A stretch of DNA of 64,000 nt from an uncultured Eubacteriales bacterium (GCA_900542445.1 UQNN01000006.1:89988-153987); one strand, 5' to 3'. Shown: positions 44,810-53,534, numbered from the stretch's first letter. A program made the numbers and translations. The notes: generated from the letters alone by a model not told the origin.

Positions 44810-46270
44810 TTATTTCACCGGCAGCTGCACGGTGAACGTCGTGCCCTTGCCAAATTCGCTCGCCACCGTCACCGTGCCCGCATGCAGGCGCACAATCTGC
44901 TTGACGATGGACAGGCCGAGACCCGTTCCGCCCGTCTCGCGGGAACGCGCTTTATCCACCCGATAGAACCGGTCGAACACGTGCGGCAGATCCTCCGCCG
45001 GAATGCCCACGCCCGTATCCGAGATATCCAGTACCGCATCGCGCCCGACTTTGGCCAGCGAAACCGTGATCGTTCCCCCGTCCGGCGTATACTTGATGGC
45101 GTTTTCAATGATATTATAACAGACCTGCGCCAGTTTGCCGGAATCGGCAAACATCTCACATTCGTCCTGAATCTTCACGACAATCTGCTGGCCGCGCTTC
45201 TTGGCCAGCGGATTCAGGCGGGAAACCGTTTCGCGCACCGTATCGGCCAGCACCATCATTTCCCGGCGCAGGCGAAGCTTGTGGCTGTCGATATGCACCA
45301 GCGTCAGCAGATCGCCGACGACGGAGGACAGCCTGTCGATCTCCTTGTCGATGTCGCCGAGAAACTCTTTGCGCAGCGCCGGGTCCATATCGTCCTGATA
45401 CATCATCGATTCAAGCAGAATTTTGATGGTCGCCAGCGGCGTTTTCAACTCGTGAGAGGCGTTGGAGACAAACTGGTTGCGCGCCTCGTCGAGGTTATGC
45501 ACCTGTTCGCTCATCTGGTTGAACGCGGCAGCCAGCTGAGCCATTTCGCCCTTGCCCGGCACATGGACGCGGTATTCGTAATCGCCCTTGCTCATCCGCT
45601 CAATGCCGCCGGAAAGCTCCGCAACCGGCTTGGTCACAATGCGGGAAATCAGCCCCGCCAGCACCAGCACGACGGCCAGCGCCAGCAGGAAGATGAACAC
45701 CATGCGGTCGCGCACGGAAATCAGCGAATCTACCGTCTCCTGTACATCCGTCAGCAGCACGAGCACGCCGAGTCTTTGTCCGTCCTCCTCCAGCGGCGCG
45801 GCAAAACAGCCGACCCAAATGCGCGAAACGTCGCGCCCGGTCAGCGCGTCGAGCACGGAAGGGGCCTGCGTCTTGCCCGCGCCATCCTGCAGATGGAAGC
45901 CATAATCCGCATCCTTTTCCCCGCGCAGAATGGTATGCACCTCGCTCAGCGCCAGCAGCGTGCCGCACCGCTCACCGAACGTGTCGTCCGTCACCTTGCC
46001 ATCCGTATCTACAACCAAAAGGCGGCCGCCGCCCTGGCTGGCCGCCTGTACAAGCCGCTGATGAAACGCATCCGCGGTGTCGCCGCTCATCCTTTCCCCC
46101 AGCGCGGAGGCAAGGTTCCGGGTCTGCGTGGCATGGGTGCGGATCGCGTCGGAAAACAGCGCGTCGCCGACTAAGCGCACCGTCGAAAACGCGACCAGAT
46201 AAAACGACGCGCCGATGACCAGCAGCAGCGAAACGAGAATCTTGGTGCGGACGGAATGGAACGGGTTAAT
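44810..46270 (-). CDS. Sensor histidine kinase, no canonical start codon before TM1
   Basis: About 486 residues from ATT 46270. TM1 (KILVSLLLVIGASFYLVAF), an extracellular sensor of about 140 residues, TM2 (MVFIFLLALAVVLVLAGLI), HAMP, HisKA (NASHELKTPLATIK), HATPase with N, G1 (DTGVGIP), F and G2 (GGTGLGLSIV) boxes. The frame opens after a TGA and has no ATG, GTG or TTG until GTG 46180, which lies after TM1. ATT 46270 overlaps the regulator stop by five bases; ATT 46288 has a better GGGGAG upstream. A conventional caller would start at 46180. Confidence 0.9.
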   Translation of the reverse strand: MNPFHSVRTKILVSLLLVIGASFYLVAFSTVRLVGDALFSDAIRTHATQTRNLASALGERMSGDTADAFHQRLVQAASQGGGRLLVVDTDGKVTDDTFGERCGTLLALSEVHTILRGEKDADYGFHLQDGAGKTQAPSVLDALTGRDVSRIWVGCFAAPLEEDGQRLGVLVLLTDVQETVDSLISVRDRMVFIFLLALAVVLVLAGLISRIVTKPVAELSGGIERMSKGDYEYRVHVPGKGEMAQLAAAFNQMSEQVHNLDEARNQFVSNASHELKTPLATIKILLESMMYQDDMDPALRKEFLGDIDKEIDRLSSVVGDLLTLVHIDSHKLRLRREMMVLADTVRETVSRLNPLAKKRGQQIVVKIQDECEMFADSGKLAQVCYNIIENAIKYTPDGGTITVSLAKVGRDAVLDISDTGVGIPAEDLPHVFDRFYRVDKARSRETGGTGLGLSIVKQIVRLHAGTVTVASEFGKGTTFTVQLPVK

Positions 46271-46961
46271 CCTTGTCCGTGAAATAATACCCCACTCCCC
46301 ACTTGGTCAAAATAAATTCGGGGCCGGCATTGTCCCGCTCGATTTTCTCGCGCAGACGACGGATATGCACGTCTACTGTGCGCATATCGCCCATGTAATC
46401 ATATTTCCAAACCGTTTCCAGCAACGCCTCGCGGCTGTATACCTTGCCGCGATGGGTGATGAGCAGCTGAAGCAGGTCAAATTCCTTAGCCGTCAGGCGC
46501 ACGGGCTGGCCGCCGAGCACCACCGTGCGGCTCTGGCAGTTGACCTCCAGATCATGCACGCGGATGATGCGCTTTTCCTCCTGCAATTCGCCCTGCGGCT
46601 GGCTGCGGCGGAAGATGGACTTGATACGCGCCTTAACTTCCAGGATATTAAAGGGCTTGGTCATGTAATCATCCGCGCCGTATTCAAGGCCGAGAATCTT
46701 ATCCATATCCTCACCCTTGGCGGTCAGCATGATGATCGGCACATTGCTCTTTTCTCGAATGCGCTGACAGACCTCAATGCCGTCCACGCCCGGCAGCATC
46801 ACATCCAGCAGAATCAGGTCGTATTCCCCGGCGAAAAACTTGGTCAGCGCCTCTTCGCCGTCCATGGCGGAATCGGTCTGATACCCGTCCTGCTCCAGGC
46901 TGTATTTCAATCCTTTCAAAATTAAAGGCTCGTCGTCTACCAACAAAATCTTTCTGGCCAT
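46266..46961 (-). CDS. OmpR/PhoB-family response regulator
   Basis: 231 residues. Receiver domain with D9, D10, the acceptor D53 (LLDVMLPG) and K102 (MTKPFN), then a winged-helix DNA-binding domain (LTAKEFDLLQLLITHRGKVYS; WGVGYYF). ATG 46961 is used, with GAGGAG 12 bases upstream; an in-frame GTG at 46973 touches that site. First gene of the kinase-GerMN-holA operon. Sequence type is close to WalR/MtrA-like regulators, which control cell-wall genes; which one cannot be decided. Confidence 0.94.
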   Translation of the reverse strand: MARKILLVDDEPLILKGLKYSLEQDGYQTDSAMDGEEALTKFFAGEYDLILLDVMLPGVDGIEVCQRIREKSNVPIIMLTAKGEDMDKILGLEYGADDYMTKPFNILEVKARIKSIFRRSQPQGELQEEKRIIRVHDLEVNCQSRTVVLGGQPVRLTAKEFDLLQLLITHRGKVYSREALLETVWKYDYMGDMRTVDVHIRRLREKIERDNAGPEFILTKWGVGYYFTDKD

Positions 46962-47012
46962 GCTCGTGCTCACTCCTCGTGTGAATGGCAGTCCAGCGAC
47001 TGCGTCAGTTTT

Positions 47013-47042
47013 ATTTTAACGCATAACGGCAACAAAAATCAA
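47013..47042 (-). promoter_or_regulatory. Probable promoter of the two-component operon
   Basis: Minus strand TTGATT (47037-47042), 18-base spacer, TAAAAT (47013-47018), 52 bases before the regulator start. Confidence 0.55.
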
Positions 47043-47125
47043 GGTTTCCGACATAGTTTTTCGGTTGTTTTGTAACAATTTCCGTTTTTAGTCATAAAGG
47101 CGAAACATTTATCCGCCGTTTGTGC

Positions 47126-47154
47126 TGTACATTTTCAGCAAAAAGTGGTATGAT
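47126..47154 (+). promoter_or_regulatory. Promoter of the carboxypeptidase gene at 47190
   Basis: TGTACA (47126-47131), 17-base spacer, TATGAT (47149-47154), 36 bases before the start. Divergent from the two-component operon. Confidence 0.55.
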
Positions 47155-47189
47155 GAGGATGTATTGCTTCAAATAACGGAGGGAAAGCT

Positions 47190-48659
47190 TTGCCCCAACG
47201 CCTGCTTGCGCTGCTGCTCTGCGCGGCGCTTTTCATCCCGTCCTGCACTTTGGCGGAAGATACGACGCCCGAACCGGAGCGCTTTGTCGCGCCGACGCTC
47301 CCGCCGGATGCGATCGCATGGGATTCGTCTCACCCGGATATTCTCGACGAGGACATGCTCTACGCCCGCAGCGCCATCCTGATCGAGGCGGACACGGGCG
47401 AGGTGCTTTTTGAAAAAAACGCGGACGAAATCATGTATCCCGCTTCCACGACGAAGATCATGACCGCTTACATCGCCCTGCAAATGGGCGACATGGACAA
47501 CGACGTCGTCACCGTTTCGCAAAACGCCATCGACCTTGTTCCCCCGACCTATCAAACCATTCCCCTTTCCGCCGGCGAACAGGTGCCTCTGCTCGACCTG
47601 ATTTCAGTCATGTTGATTCGTTCGGGCAACGAGGCCGCCAACGCCATTGCGGAGTTTCTCTCCGGCAGCGTCGAGAGCTTTGCCGATTTGATGAATCAGA
47701 CGGCGCAAATGCTCGGCTGCTCGTCGAGCACCCACTTCGCCAACCCGTCCGGCGTACACGACGAAAACCACTACACCACCGCGCGCGATTTGGCGATCAT
47801 CGCGCAGGCGTGCATGAAAGACGAGCGCTTCGCCGCCATCGTCTCCCAAACCTCCTATGACATGCCCGCCACGCAGACGGAAAGCGGTTCGGCCGGCCAT
47901 CCCAGGCGCACCATCGTCGGCAGCACGGCCATCCTCAATGCGGAAAGCACTTCCTATTATCGCTATGCGACGGGCATCAAGACGGGCTACACGCTTCCGG
48001 CGGGTTACTGTTTTGTCGGCTCGGCGACCAAAGGCGGCATCAATCTCATTCCCGTCGTGCTCTATGACGGCGATACCCGCCGCTATGAGGATACCAAGCG
48101 CCTGTTTGAATACGGCTTTACGCAGATTGAATCCATCACGCCGGAATCGCTCTACGCCGAAGATCCGCGCGTCATCGACATCACGGGGTTTGACACCGGC
48201 GACGCCCAGCACGGCGAATTGACGCTCGGCATCCGCGCCGTAGACGACACAAAGGACATGACCATCGTCGGCCGCAAGGACAACATCGACTTCCTCCGCG
48301 AAAACTTTGGCCAGGTTTCCTCCATCCGCTGGACGCGCGAGTTCTGCGCCCCGATCAACGTCGGCGATGTGATGGGCATTCTGACCTTCTATTCCGAAAA
48401 CAAGGGCACCGCCGAATATGAGCTGGTCGCCACGCGTTCCATCGCCGCCCGCGCGGACGCGCCGCTGACGCTGGAGCAGATCGAAGCCTATACCGCGCAG
48501 GAGGAAAACCCGTGGCCGCGCTTCTCGTGGGATCTGCTCGTGCCGCCGGGACTGATTCTTCTCGCCTTCATCTGGCTGATTCGTTTCGTCCGTAAGCATC
48601 ATAAAAAGCGTATTAAAGCGCCGAAAATTCAGCCGACAAAGAAAAAATATCTGAGATAA
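47190..48659 (+). CDS. D-alanyl-D-alanine carboxypeptidase with C-terminal membrane anchor
   Basis: 489 residues. Signal peptide, then a serine peptidase of the S11 family that trims the terminal D-Ala of peptidoglycan stems. The motifs are STTK (active serine), SGN and KTG (in IKTGYTLPAG). After the catalytic domain come a beta domain and a C-terminal TM (LVPPGLILLAFIWLIRFV) with a Lys/Arg-rich cytoplasmic tail. Start is TTG 47190 with GGAGGG six bases upstream. Single gene between its own promoter and terminator. Divergent from the response regulator. Confidence 0.92.
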   Translation: MPQRLLALLLCAALFIPSCTLAEDTTPEPERFVAPTLPPDAIAWDSSHPDILDEDMLYARSAILIEADTGEVLFEKNADEIMYPASTTKIMTAYIALQMGDMDNDVVTVSQNAIDLVPPTYQTIPLSAGEQVPLLDLISVMLIRSGNEAANAIAEFLSGSVESFADLMNQTAQMLGCSSSTHFANPSGVHDENHYTTARDLAIIAQACMKDERFAAIVSQTSYDMPATQTESGSAGHPRRTIVGSTAILNAESTSYYRYATGIKTGYTLPAGYCFVGSATKGGINLIPVVLYDGDTRRYEDTKRLFEYGFTQIESITPESLYAEDPRVIDITGFDTGDAQHGELTLGIRAVDDTKDMTIVGRKDNIDFLRENFGQVSSIRWTREFCAPINVGDVMGILTFYSENKGTAEYELVATRSIAARADAPLTLEQIEAYTAQEENPWPRFSWDLLVPPGLILLAFIWLIRFVRKHHKKRIKAPKIQPTKKKYLR

Positions 48660-48667
48660 AACAAAAG

Positions 48668-48696
48668 CCCGGACTTCGCGTCCGGGTTTCGTTTTT
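48668..48696 (+). terminator. Terminator of the carboxypeptidase gene
   Basis: CCCGGAC-TTCGC-GTCCGGG (48668-48686), then TTTCGTTTTTT, 8 bases after the stop codon. Confidence 0.9.
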
Positions 48697-50387
48697 TACA
48701 GGGGATACAGCAGCGAATAGCCTTCGCTCTCCTCATAAGCGAAGCCGTCGAAATCCCAATTTGAGGTTTCCTCCGTCTTGGCGAGATAAATTTGCTCCGG
48801 TTCAAGCTGCATGTCCTCCGGCATGTAGGCCGCTTCATATCTCTCGCCGCGCTCTGTCTCCGCCGCTCGCATGTCCGCATCCGTCGCGTACAGGAACATC
48901 ATTTCCGCTCCTGCATCCGGTTGTATATGGGGATAGATGTTGGCGGTCACATTGATCTTTGCGCCCGTCTCCTGCTGGATCTGCGCCGCACGAACGGAAA
49001 GCTGCTGAAAGCCTGCAAAATACACGTTCGCGTTCTGTTGATAGCTCCCGCCGAACAGATATGCCGCAAGCAGCGCGAAATTGACGGTCAGCAGCGCGCC
49101 CATTGCCGCCGCACACTTGAGGTTTTTGCGCTCCATGGTGCAAAGCCCGGCAGTCATCAGCAGCGCGTCAAAGAGAATCAGCGCAGAATGGTCAAACAAG
49201 CCGGTTGTGCCCGCGTAATCCAGCACGCCGATGCTTCCAAATAAAACCAGACACACCAGCGTGACGGCAAAAGCCGCTTTCACCATCGCGCGCGCAGCGG
49301 CTTTTTCCCCCTTCACGCGCCTGCCGTCCATCAAACGGGCCAGCAGCGCAAGCGCGCCAAGCGTCATCAGCGGCAGGCTTACCGTAAACAGCGCCAGCAT
49401 GCCGTTCGGCGTGAACAGGCCTGAATCGATGTTTTCGTGGCGAAGCACTTGAAAAACACCGCCGGTTAAAACCGTCCAGAGCTTATCAAGCATAGTCTGT
49501 CCAAGCGTTCCTCTCGCCAGCTTTTCAGTCAGATACGCCTTTTCAAATTCTTCGAGCTTCGGAATTCGAATCATGCCCAACAGCGTCATTCCTGCCGCGT
49601 CCGTCAAATTGACGTAAGCCGTCAGCACCGCGGGCACGCAGAGCAGCAAGCCCAGCGCCGCAGCCAGCAGCGCATGGCGTTTCTTCTGCCCGGAAACCGC
49701 CGCAATCGCACCGCATGCCGCAATCAGGGCGGGCGCAATGAAAAAATACATATCCTGCGCATAGGCCGTCAGCGCAAGAACGACCATGCCGATATACATC
49801 TCGACGGGCCGCGAAATACCCCTTGCCAACAGGCAGAGCGCAATCGGCAGCAGATACAGCGCCGCGCACGACCCGCAGGTCAGCCGCGCTTCCAGCACAA
49901 AAATCGGACAAACCGCATAAAGAATCAGCATCCAGCGCGCCGCGCGTCTGCCGGAAACCGCTTCGCCCAGGCCGTAAGCCGCAGGCATCGCCGCACAGGA
50001 AAGCAGCGCCAGCGGCAGACGAACCGTCAGCTTATTCATGCCAAACAAACCGACAAGGGGCGCAGTCAGCGCGGCCAGCAGCGGCCCGGTCGTCTCCCCT
50101 TCCCACTGCGCCAGCTGAGTCGTCATCCCCTGTCCGAAAAGAAAACCGCCCGTCTGCCACAGCGATTTGGCCTGCACGCCGACGAGCGCCTCCTCCGCGC
50201 TGATTCCGGCGGGCAGACTCGACAGCTTTACCAATCGAACGAATACGCCAACCGCAAGCGCCGCACAGCAGACCATGCGATGTGTCCTGTCGCTCATCTG
50301 CCTTTTGCCGTCGCCTGCCTGTTGAATCGCCGCAAAGACAAGAACAACGGCCAGCAACATCCAAATCAAACCGTCAATCGTAAACAT
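48696..50387 (-). CDS. GT39-like membrane glycosyltransferase, paralogue 2
   Basis: 563 residues from ATG 50387, with about ten membrane segments and a soluble C-terminus. Resembles the GT39/ArnT/PMT superfamily, which uses polyprenyl-phosphate sugars outside the membrane. The first loop reads LPAGISAEEALVGVQAKSL, where family members usually have an Asp-Glu pair; here it is Glu-Glu. The C-terminal domain shares the pattern MF-A-D-MRAAE-ERG with the upstream paralogue. Its start is 8 bases after that gene's stop; the GAGGGA ribosome site is good. Confidence 0.72.
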   Translation of the reverse strand: MFTIDGLIWMLLAVVLVFAAIQQAGDGKRQMSDRTHRMVCCAALAVGVFVRLVKLSSLPAGISAEEALVGVQAKSLWQTGGFLFGQGMTTQLAQWEGETTGPLLAALTAPLVGLFGMNKLTVRLPLALLSCAAMPAAYGLGEAVSGRRAARWMLILYAVCPIFVLEARLTCGSCAALYLLPIALCLLARGISRPVEMYIGMVVLALTAYAQDMYFFIAPALIAACGAIAAVSGQKKRHALLAAALGLLLCVPAVLTAYVNLTDAAGMTLLGMIRIPKLEEFEKAYLTEKLARGTLGQTMLDKLWTVLTGGVFQVLRHENIDSGLFTPNGMLALFTVSLPLMTLGALALLARLMDGRRVKGEKAAARAMVKAAFAVTLVCLVLFGSIGVLDYAGTTGLFDHSALILFDALLMTAGLCTMERKNLKCAAAMGALLTVNFALLAAYLFGGSYQQNANVYFAGFQQLSVRAAQIQQETGAKINVTANIYPHIQPDAGAEMMFLYATDADMRAAETERGERYEAAYMPEDMQLEPEQIYLAKTEETSNWDFDGFAYEESEGYSLLYPL

Positions 50388-50394
50388 GTGTCCC

Positions 50395-52128
50395 TCACTC
50401 CGCCCAGTATCGTGGATAGGCCGCCGCAAAATCGCCGAAATCCGTTATCAGATAATCCGCCTCGTCAAACAGCGCTTTTTCCTGCTGGCGGACAATATAG
50501 ACGGCGCATTCCATCGGATCGGGTTCAAAATCGCTGAAATCCTGAAGCACATACCGTTCCGTGAAGTACCATCCGTTCGGCTCTCCGTCCCGGCCGCGAA
50601 GCTCCTCCTCCGCGCGCATGGCGTAATCGATATGATGGGCAAACATGACCTGCGCCGTCATCACCTTTTGTCCGTCGCTGCGATCCATCGTCGTCAGATA
50701 ATATCGATCGCAATCCCAGTCCCACGTTTCGTCCAGCGCTTCCTGCAATCCGCTCAGGAAATAATTGCCCGTCGCAAATTGATAATCCGCATCGCCGAAA
50801 TAGATGCCGCACATGCCCGCAAAACCGATTGCAACCATGACGACCATGGCCGCCAGCGCGGTTTTGAGCCGCCTGCCCATCTGCCAAAGCGCATACGCCG
50901 CGCAGAGAATCAGCGGATAATAGAGAATATTGTTCCGGTTGACCACGCCGCCGACCATCGCCGTGTTGACCATTGCGGCAAACATCCAGATCAGAATCAG
51001 CATGCCGCCGTCGCGCAGGGGCTCTTCGCTCCTTTGGAGCGCCAGCTTCCTTCTGTCCCGGCAGAGTTTATACACGCCAAACAACGCCGCCGGCGCGATA
51101 AACGGATACATCGTATTGGCCCAGCCGACACCGTTATAATCTTCCGCCCGGTAATACCCCGTCGCCATGGGCAGAAAGCTCTCAAGTTTCTGCACCATGT
51201 CCAGATACGGATTTTCCGCTCCAAGCGCCAGATCACCCGCGCGCTTCGACTCTGCAAAGCGCGGCATGGTCATCCTGCCCAGCGTCATCGTTTCCAAGCC
51301 GAAAGCGTTGATGGCCATCGTCACGTAATACGGTGCGGAAACCAGCGCGAAAACCGCAACGCAGATGACCAGATCAAGCGGCTTCACCTTTCTGCGCGCC
51401 GCGAGAAAAACCGCCGCAGGCAGCAGGATGAACGGCACCGAAACTGCCGCGAGGCCATAGGCATACGGCGCAAGGCCGAACAAGACCATGGACAGATACA
51501 GCGCCCAGCGCTTCTGCATGCCTGCCAGCAGCAGATCCACAGCAAGCAGCAACACGTGCGGCAGCATGTTCGCCTCAAGCGCCCAGCGGCTCAAAACAAT
51601 ATGCCACGGATTCAGCGCCAGCAGAAACATCGCCACCAGCGCATAGTTTTTCCCCGCAATGCGCCGCGCCGCGTCCCACATCAGCGGCAGGGCAATCAGG
51701 CTCATCAGCAGCATCGGCAGACGCAGCGAAAACTTGCTCAGCCCCAGCAGCTTGATAAACGGAATCAGCAGATACGAATACAACGTGGACATCTGTGAGA
51801 ACTGCCACGCCTCAAAATACGTCGGCCAGCTTGTACCATATTGATCCGTACCTCCGCTGAGCAGGCAAAACGCTTCCACCCCGGCCATCGTGCCATCCTG
51901 ATTCATGCCAAGCGGCAATTCCGTAAATCGGTAACAGCGAACCCAAACGCCTGCCGCCAGAATCAGCGCAAACGCCGCCCAATAGCCCCGCTCCGAAAGC
52001 GTCAGCCGCTTTTCCAGCCTTTGAATACCCTTGCAGCCCAGCATGCGTCTGCGCGCCGGTTCCCAGAACGCCAGAATCAGCAGCAGAACGGCCAGCGGCA
52101 CGAACACCCATTGGCCAATCAGCACCAT
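50395..52128 (-). CDS. GT39-like membrane glycosyltransferase, paralogue 1
   Basis: 577 residues, about eleven membrane segments and a soluble end. The first external loop reads LPLGMNQDGTMAGVEAFCL, where the usual Asp-Glu pair is Asp-Gly. Other features, such as NPWHIVLSRWALEAN and the multi-helix pattern, are typical of the family in Firmicutes. ATG 52128 after a GGGGGG ribosome site, 83 bases and a terminator after rplT. Tandem with the next gene. Sugar donor and acceptor unknown. Confidence 0.75.
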   Translation of the reverse strand: MVLIGQWVFVPLAVLLLILAFWEPARRRMLGCKGIQRLEKRLTLSERGYWAAFALILAAGVWVRCYRFTELPLGMNQDGTMAGVEAFCLLSGGTDQYGTSWPTYFEAWQFSQMSTLYSYLLIPFIKLLGLSKFSLRLPMLLMSLIALPLMWDAARRIAGKNYALVAMFLLALNPWHIVLSRWALEANMLPHVLLLAVDLLLAGMQKRWALYLSMVLFGLAPYAYGLAAVSVPFILLPAAVFLAARRKVKPLDLVICVAVFALVSAPYYVTMAINAFGLETMTLGRMTMPRFAESKRAGDLALGAENPYLDMVQKLESFLPMATGYYRAEDYNGVGWANTMYPFIAPAALFGVYKLCRDRRKLALQRSEEPLRDGGMLILIWMFAAMVNTAMVGGVVNRNNILYYPLILCAAYALWQMGRRLKTALAAMVVMVAIGFAGMCGIYFGDADYQFATGNYFLSGLQEALDETWDWDCDRYYLTTMDRSDGQKVMTAQVMFAHHIDYAMRAEEELRGRDGEPNGWYFTERYVLQDFSDFEPDPMECAVYIVRQQEKALFDEADYLITDFGDFAAAYPRYWAE

Positions 52129-52165
52129 GCTTCATCCCCCCCTCTTTGTTCTCCGCAGGTTAAAA

Positions 52166-52197
52166 GAAAAGGAGAACCGGCCAAAACCGATTCTCCT
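52166..52197 (-). terminator. Terminator of infC-rpmI-rplT
   Basis: AGGAGAACCGG (52170-52180) with CCGATTCTCCT (52187-52197), one mismatch, followed on the minus strand by TTTCTTTT, 15 bases after the rplT stop. Confidence 0.82.
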
Positions 52198-52211
52198 GAA
52201 AGCGCAATCGC

Positions 52212-52562
52212 TTACGCGTTCTTGGCAACCTCGACGAGCTTGGCGAACGCAGCCGCATCGTTCACAGCCAGATCGGCCAGCACCTTGCGGTTGAGATCCA
52301 CGCCAGCCTTCTTCAGGCCGCAGATGAACTTGGAATAGGACATGCCGTTGATGCGGGTCGCGGCGTTGATACGGGCGATCCACAGGGAACGGAAGTCGCG
52401 CTTACGCAGCTTGCGGCCGATGTAAGCGTAACGCAGGGAGCGCATGACCTGCTCCTGAGCGGCGCGGTACTGCTTGGACTTGGAGCCGTAGTAGCCCTTC
52501 GCCAGCTTCATGATTTTTCTGCGCTTCTTATGGGCGTTGACAGCCCCTTTGATTCTTGCCAT
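52212..52562 (-). CDS. rplT: 50S ribosomal protein L20
   Basis: 116 residues, canonical length and sequence (ARIKGAVNAHKKRRKI start; RSLRYAYIGRKLRKRDFRSL). Binds 23S rRNA early in 50S assembly, and in Bacillus it represses its own operon by binding the infC leader RNA. ATG 52562 with AGGAGG. Last gene of infC-rpmI-rplT. Confidence 0.99.
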   Translation of the reverse strand: MARIKGAVNAHKKRRKIMKLAKGYYGSKSKQYRAAQEQVMRSLRYAYIGRKLRKRDFRSLWIARINAATRINGMSYSKFICGLKKAGVDLNRKVLADLAVNDAAAFAKLVEVAKNA

Positions 52563-52587
52563 GATAAAACCTCCTAGCCGGCTGGGC

Positions 52588-52785
52588 TTACTTGTACGGG
52601 ATGAGCTTCTTCATCGTGCCGGCGTAGCTCTGGGAGACATACGCGGTACGACGCAGGTTGCGCTTGGTCTTGCGGGTCTTCTTGTTGAGGATGTGACGCT
52701 TGAAGGCCTTGGCGCGCTTAACGAGACCGTTCTTGGTCAGGGCGAGGCGCTTGGCAGCGCCGCGATGAGTTTTCTGCTTAGGCAT
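52588..52785 (-). CDS. rpmI: 50S ribosomal protein L35
   Basis: 65 residues, canonical (PKQKTHRGAAKRLALTKNG start, ending MKKLIPYK). Small basic 50S protein. ATG 52785 with AGGAGG. Middle gene of infC-rpmI-rplT, 25 bases before rplT and 25 bases after infC. Confidence 0.99.
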   Translation of the reverse strand: MPKQKTHRGAAKRLALTKNGLVKRAKAFKRHILNKKTRKTKRNLRRTAYVSQSYAGTMKKLIPYK

Positions 52786-52810
52786 AAGGGGAATCCTCCT
52801 CTCCGGATCT

Positions 52811-53350
52811 TTATTCTTTCGGAGCCTGCTTGGCTTCTTTGCTGGGGTCTTTCGGGGCCAGGATCATGATCATGTGGCGACCCTCGACGAGGGGCTTGCG
52901 CTCCACAACGGCCACGTCCTTAACCCGCGTGACGAAATCCTGCATAACCGCCAGACCGATCTCCTGATGGGTGATCTGCCTGCCGCGGAAGCGAATCGAA
53001 ACCTTGACCTTGTCTCCACCCTGAAGGAACTTGACGGCCGCTTTCGCCTTGGTCTGGATATCGTTTTCCTCGATCGTGGCGGAGAGCTGCACTTCCTTGA
53101 TGGAGACGACCTTTTGATTGCGGCGGATCTCGCGCTCCTTCTTGGCCTGCTCGTAACGGTACTTGTCATAGTCCATCAGTTTGCAGACCGGCGGTTTGGC
53201 GGTGGGCACGATCTTCACCAGATCAAGCCCGGCCTCCTCGGCCAGTTCAAGCGCCTTGCGAATCGGCTGCACGCCGAGCTGTTCACCGTTCTGGTCGATG
53301 ACACGCACCTCGCGGTCGCGGATTTCCTCGTTCATCATCAGATCTGCCAT
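52811..53350 (-). CDS. infC: Translation initiation factor IF-3
   Basis: 179 residues from ATG 53350. N-domain (NEEIRDREVRVIDQNGEQLG), linker of lysines and C-domain (KVSIRFRGRQITHQEIG). Keeps 30S free and proofreads the start codon. Start choice is unusual: the GGAGG is 14 bases from ATG 53350 but only three from an in-frame ATC at 53362. infC in other bacteria starts at AUU or AUC as part of its autoregulation, so ATC 53362 is a real alternative; ATG 53338 and 53335 lack ribosome sites. Confidence 0.96.
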   Translation of the reverse strand: MADLMMNEEIRDREVRVIDQNGEQLGVQPIRKALELAEEAGLDLVKIVPTAKPPVCKLMDYDKYRYEQAKKEREIRRNQKVVSIKEVQLSATIEENDIQTKAKAAVKFLQGGDKVKVSIRFRGRQITHQEIGLAVMQDFVTRVKDVAVVERKPLVEGRHMIMILAPKDPSKEAKQAPKE

Positions 53351-53392
53351 GTTGTTTGCGATACACCTCCATAAAATCTTGCGCATCTGCGC

Positions 53393-53499
53393 AAAAAAGA
53401 GCGGGCAAGCATGCCCGCTCTTTACATAGCAAAAAGCGCCGATGTGCCGCGGCTGCTGTTCGCGCCGGGCGAGAAGCGGGCAGGCTTCTACTTCGTTAC
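53393..53499 (-). promoter_or_regulatory. infC leader with attenuator and possible antiterminator
   Basis: The transcript leader contains an 11-bp perfect stem (53396-53406 with 53413-53423) followed by six U (53393-53398): a full Rho-independent terminator upstream of infC. TGCCCGCT earlier in the leader (53475-53482) is complementary to AGCGGGCA of the terminator's 5' arm (53412-53419), so a competing antiterminator can form. This is the layout of the L20-controlled leader in Bacillus, where L20 favours termination. A further TTGCGC/GCGCAA hairpin sits just before the ribosome site. Confidence 0.75.
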
Positions 53500-53505
53500 T
53501 CGAAG

Positions 53506-53534
53506 AGTATACCCCATGTCCGCGTTTCTGTCAA
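53506..53534 (-). promoter_or_regulatory. Strong sigma-A promoter for infC-rpmI-rplT
   Basis: Minus strand TTGACA (53529-53534), 17-base spacer, TATACT (53506-53511). The leader from about 53499 to the start codon is about 150 bases. Confidence 0.88.
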
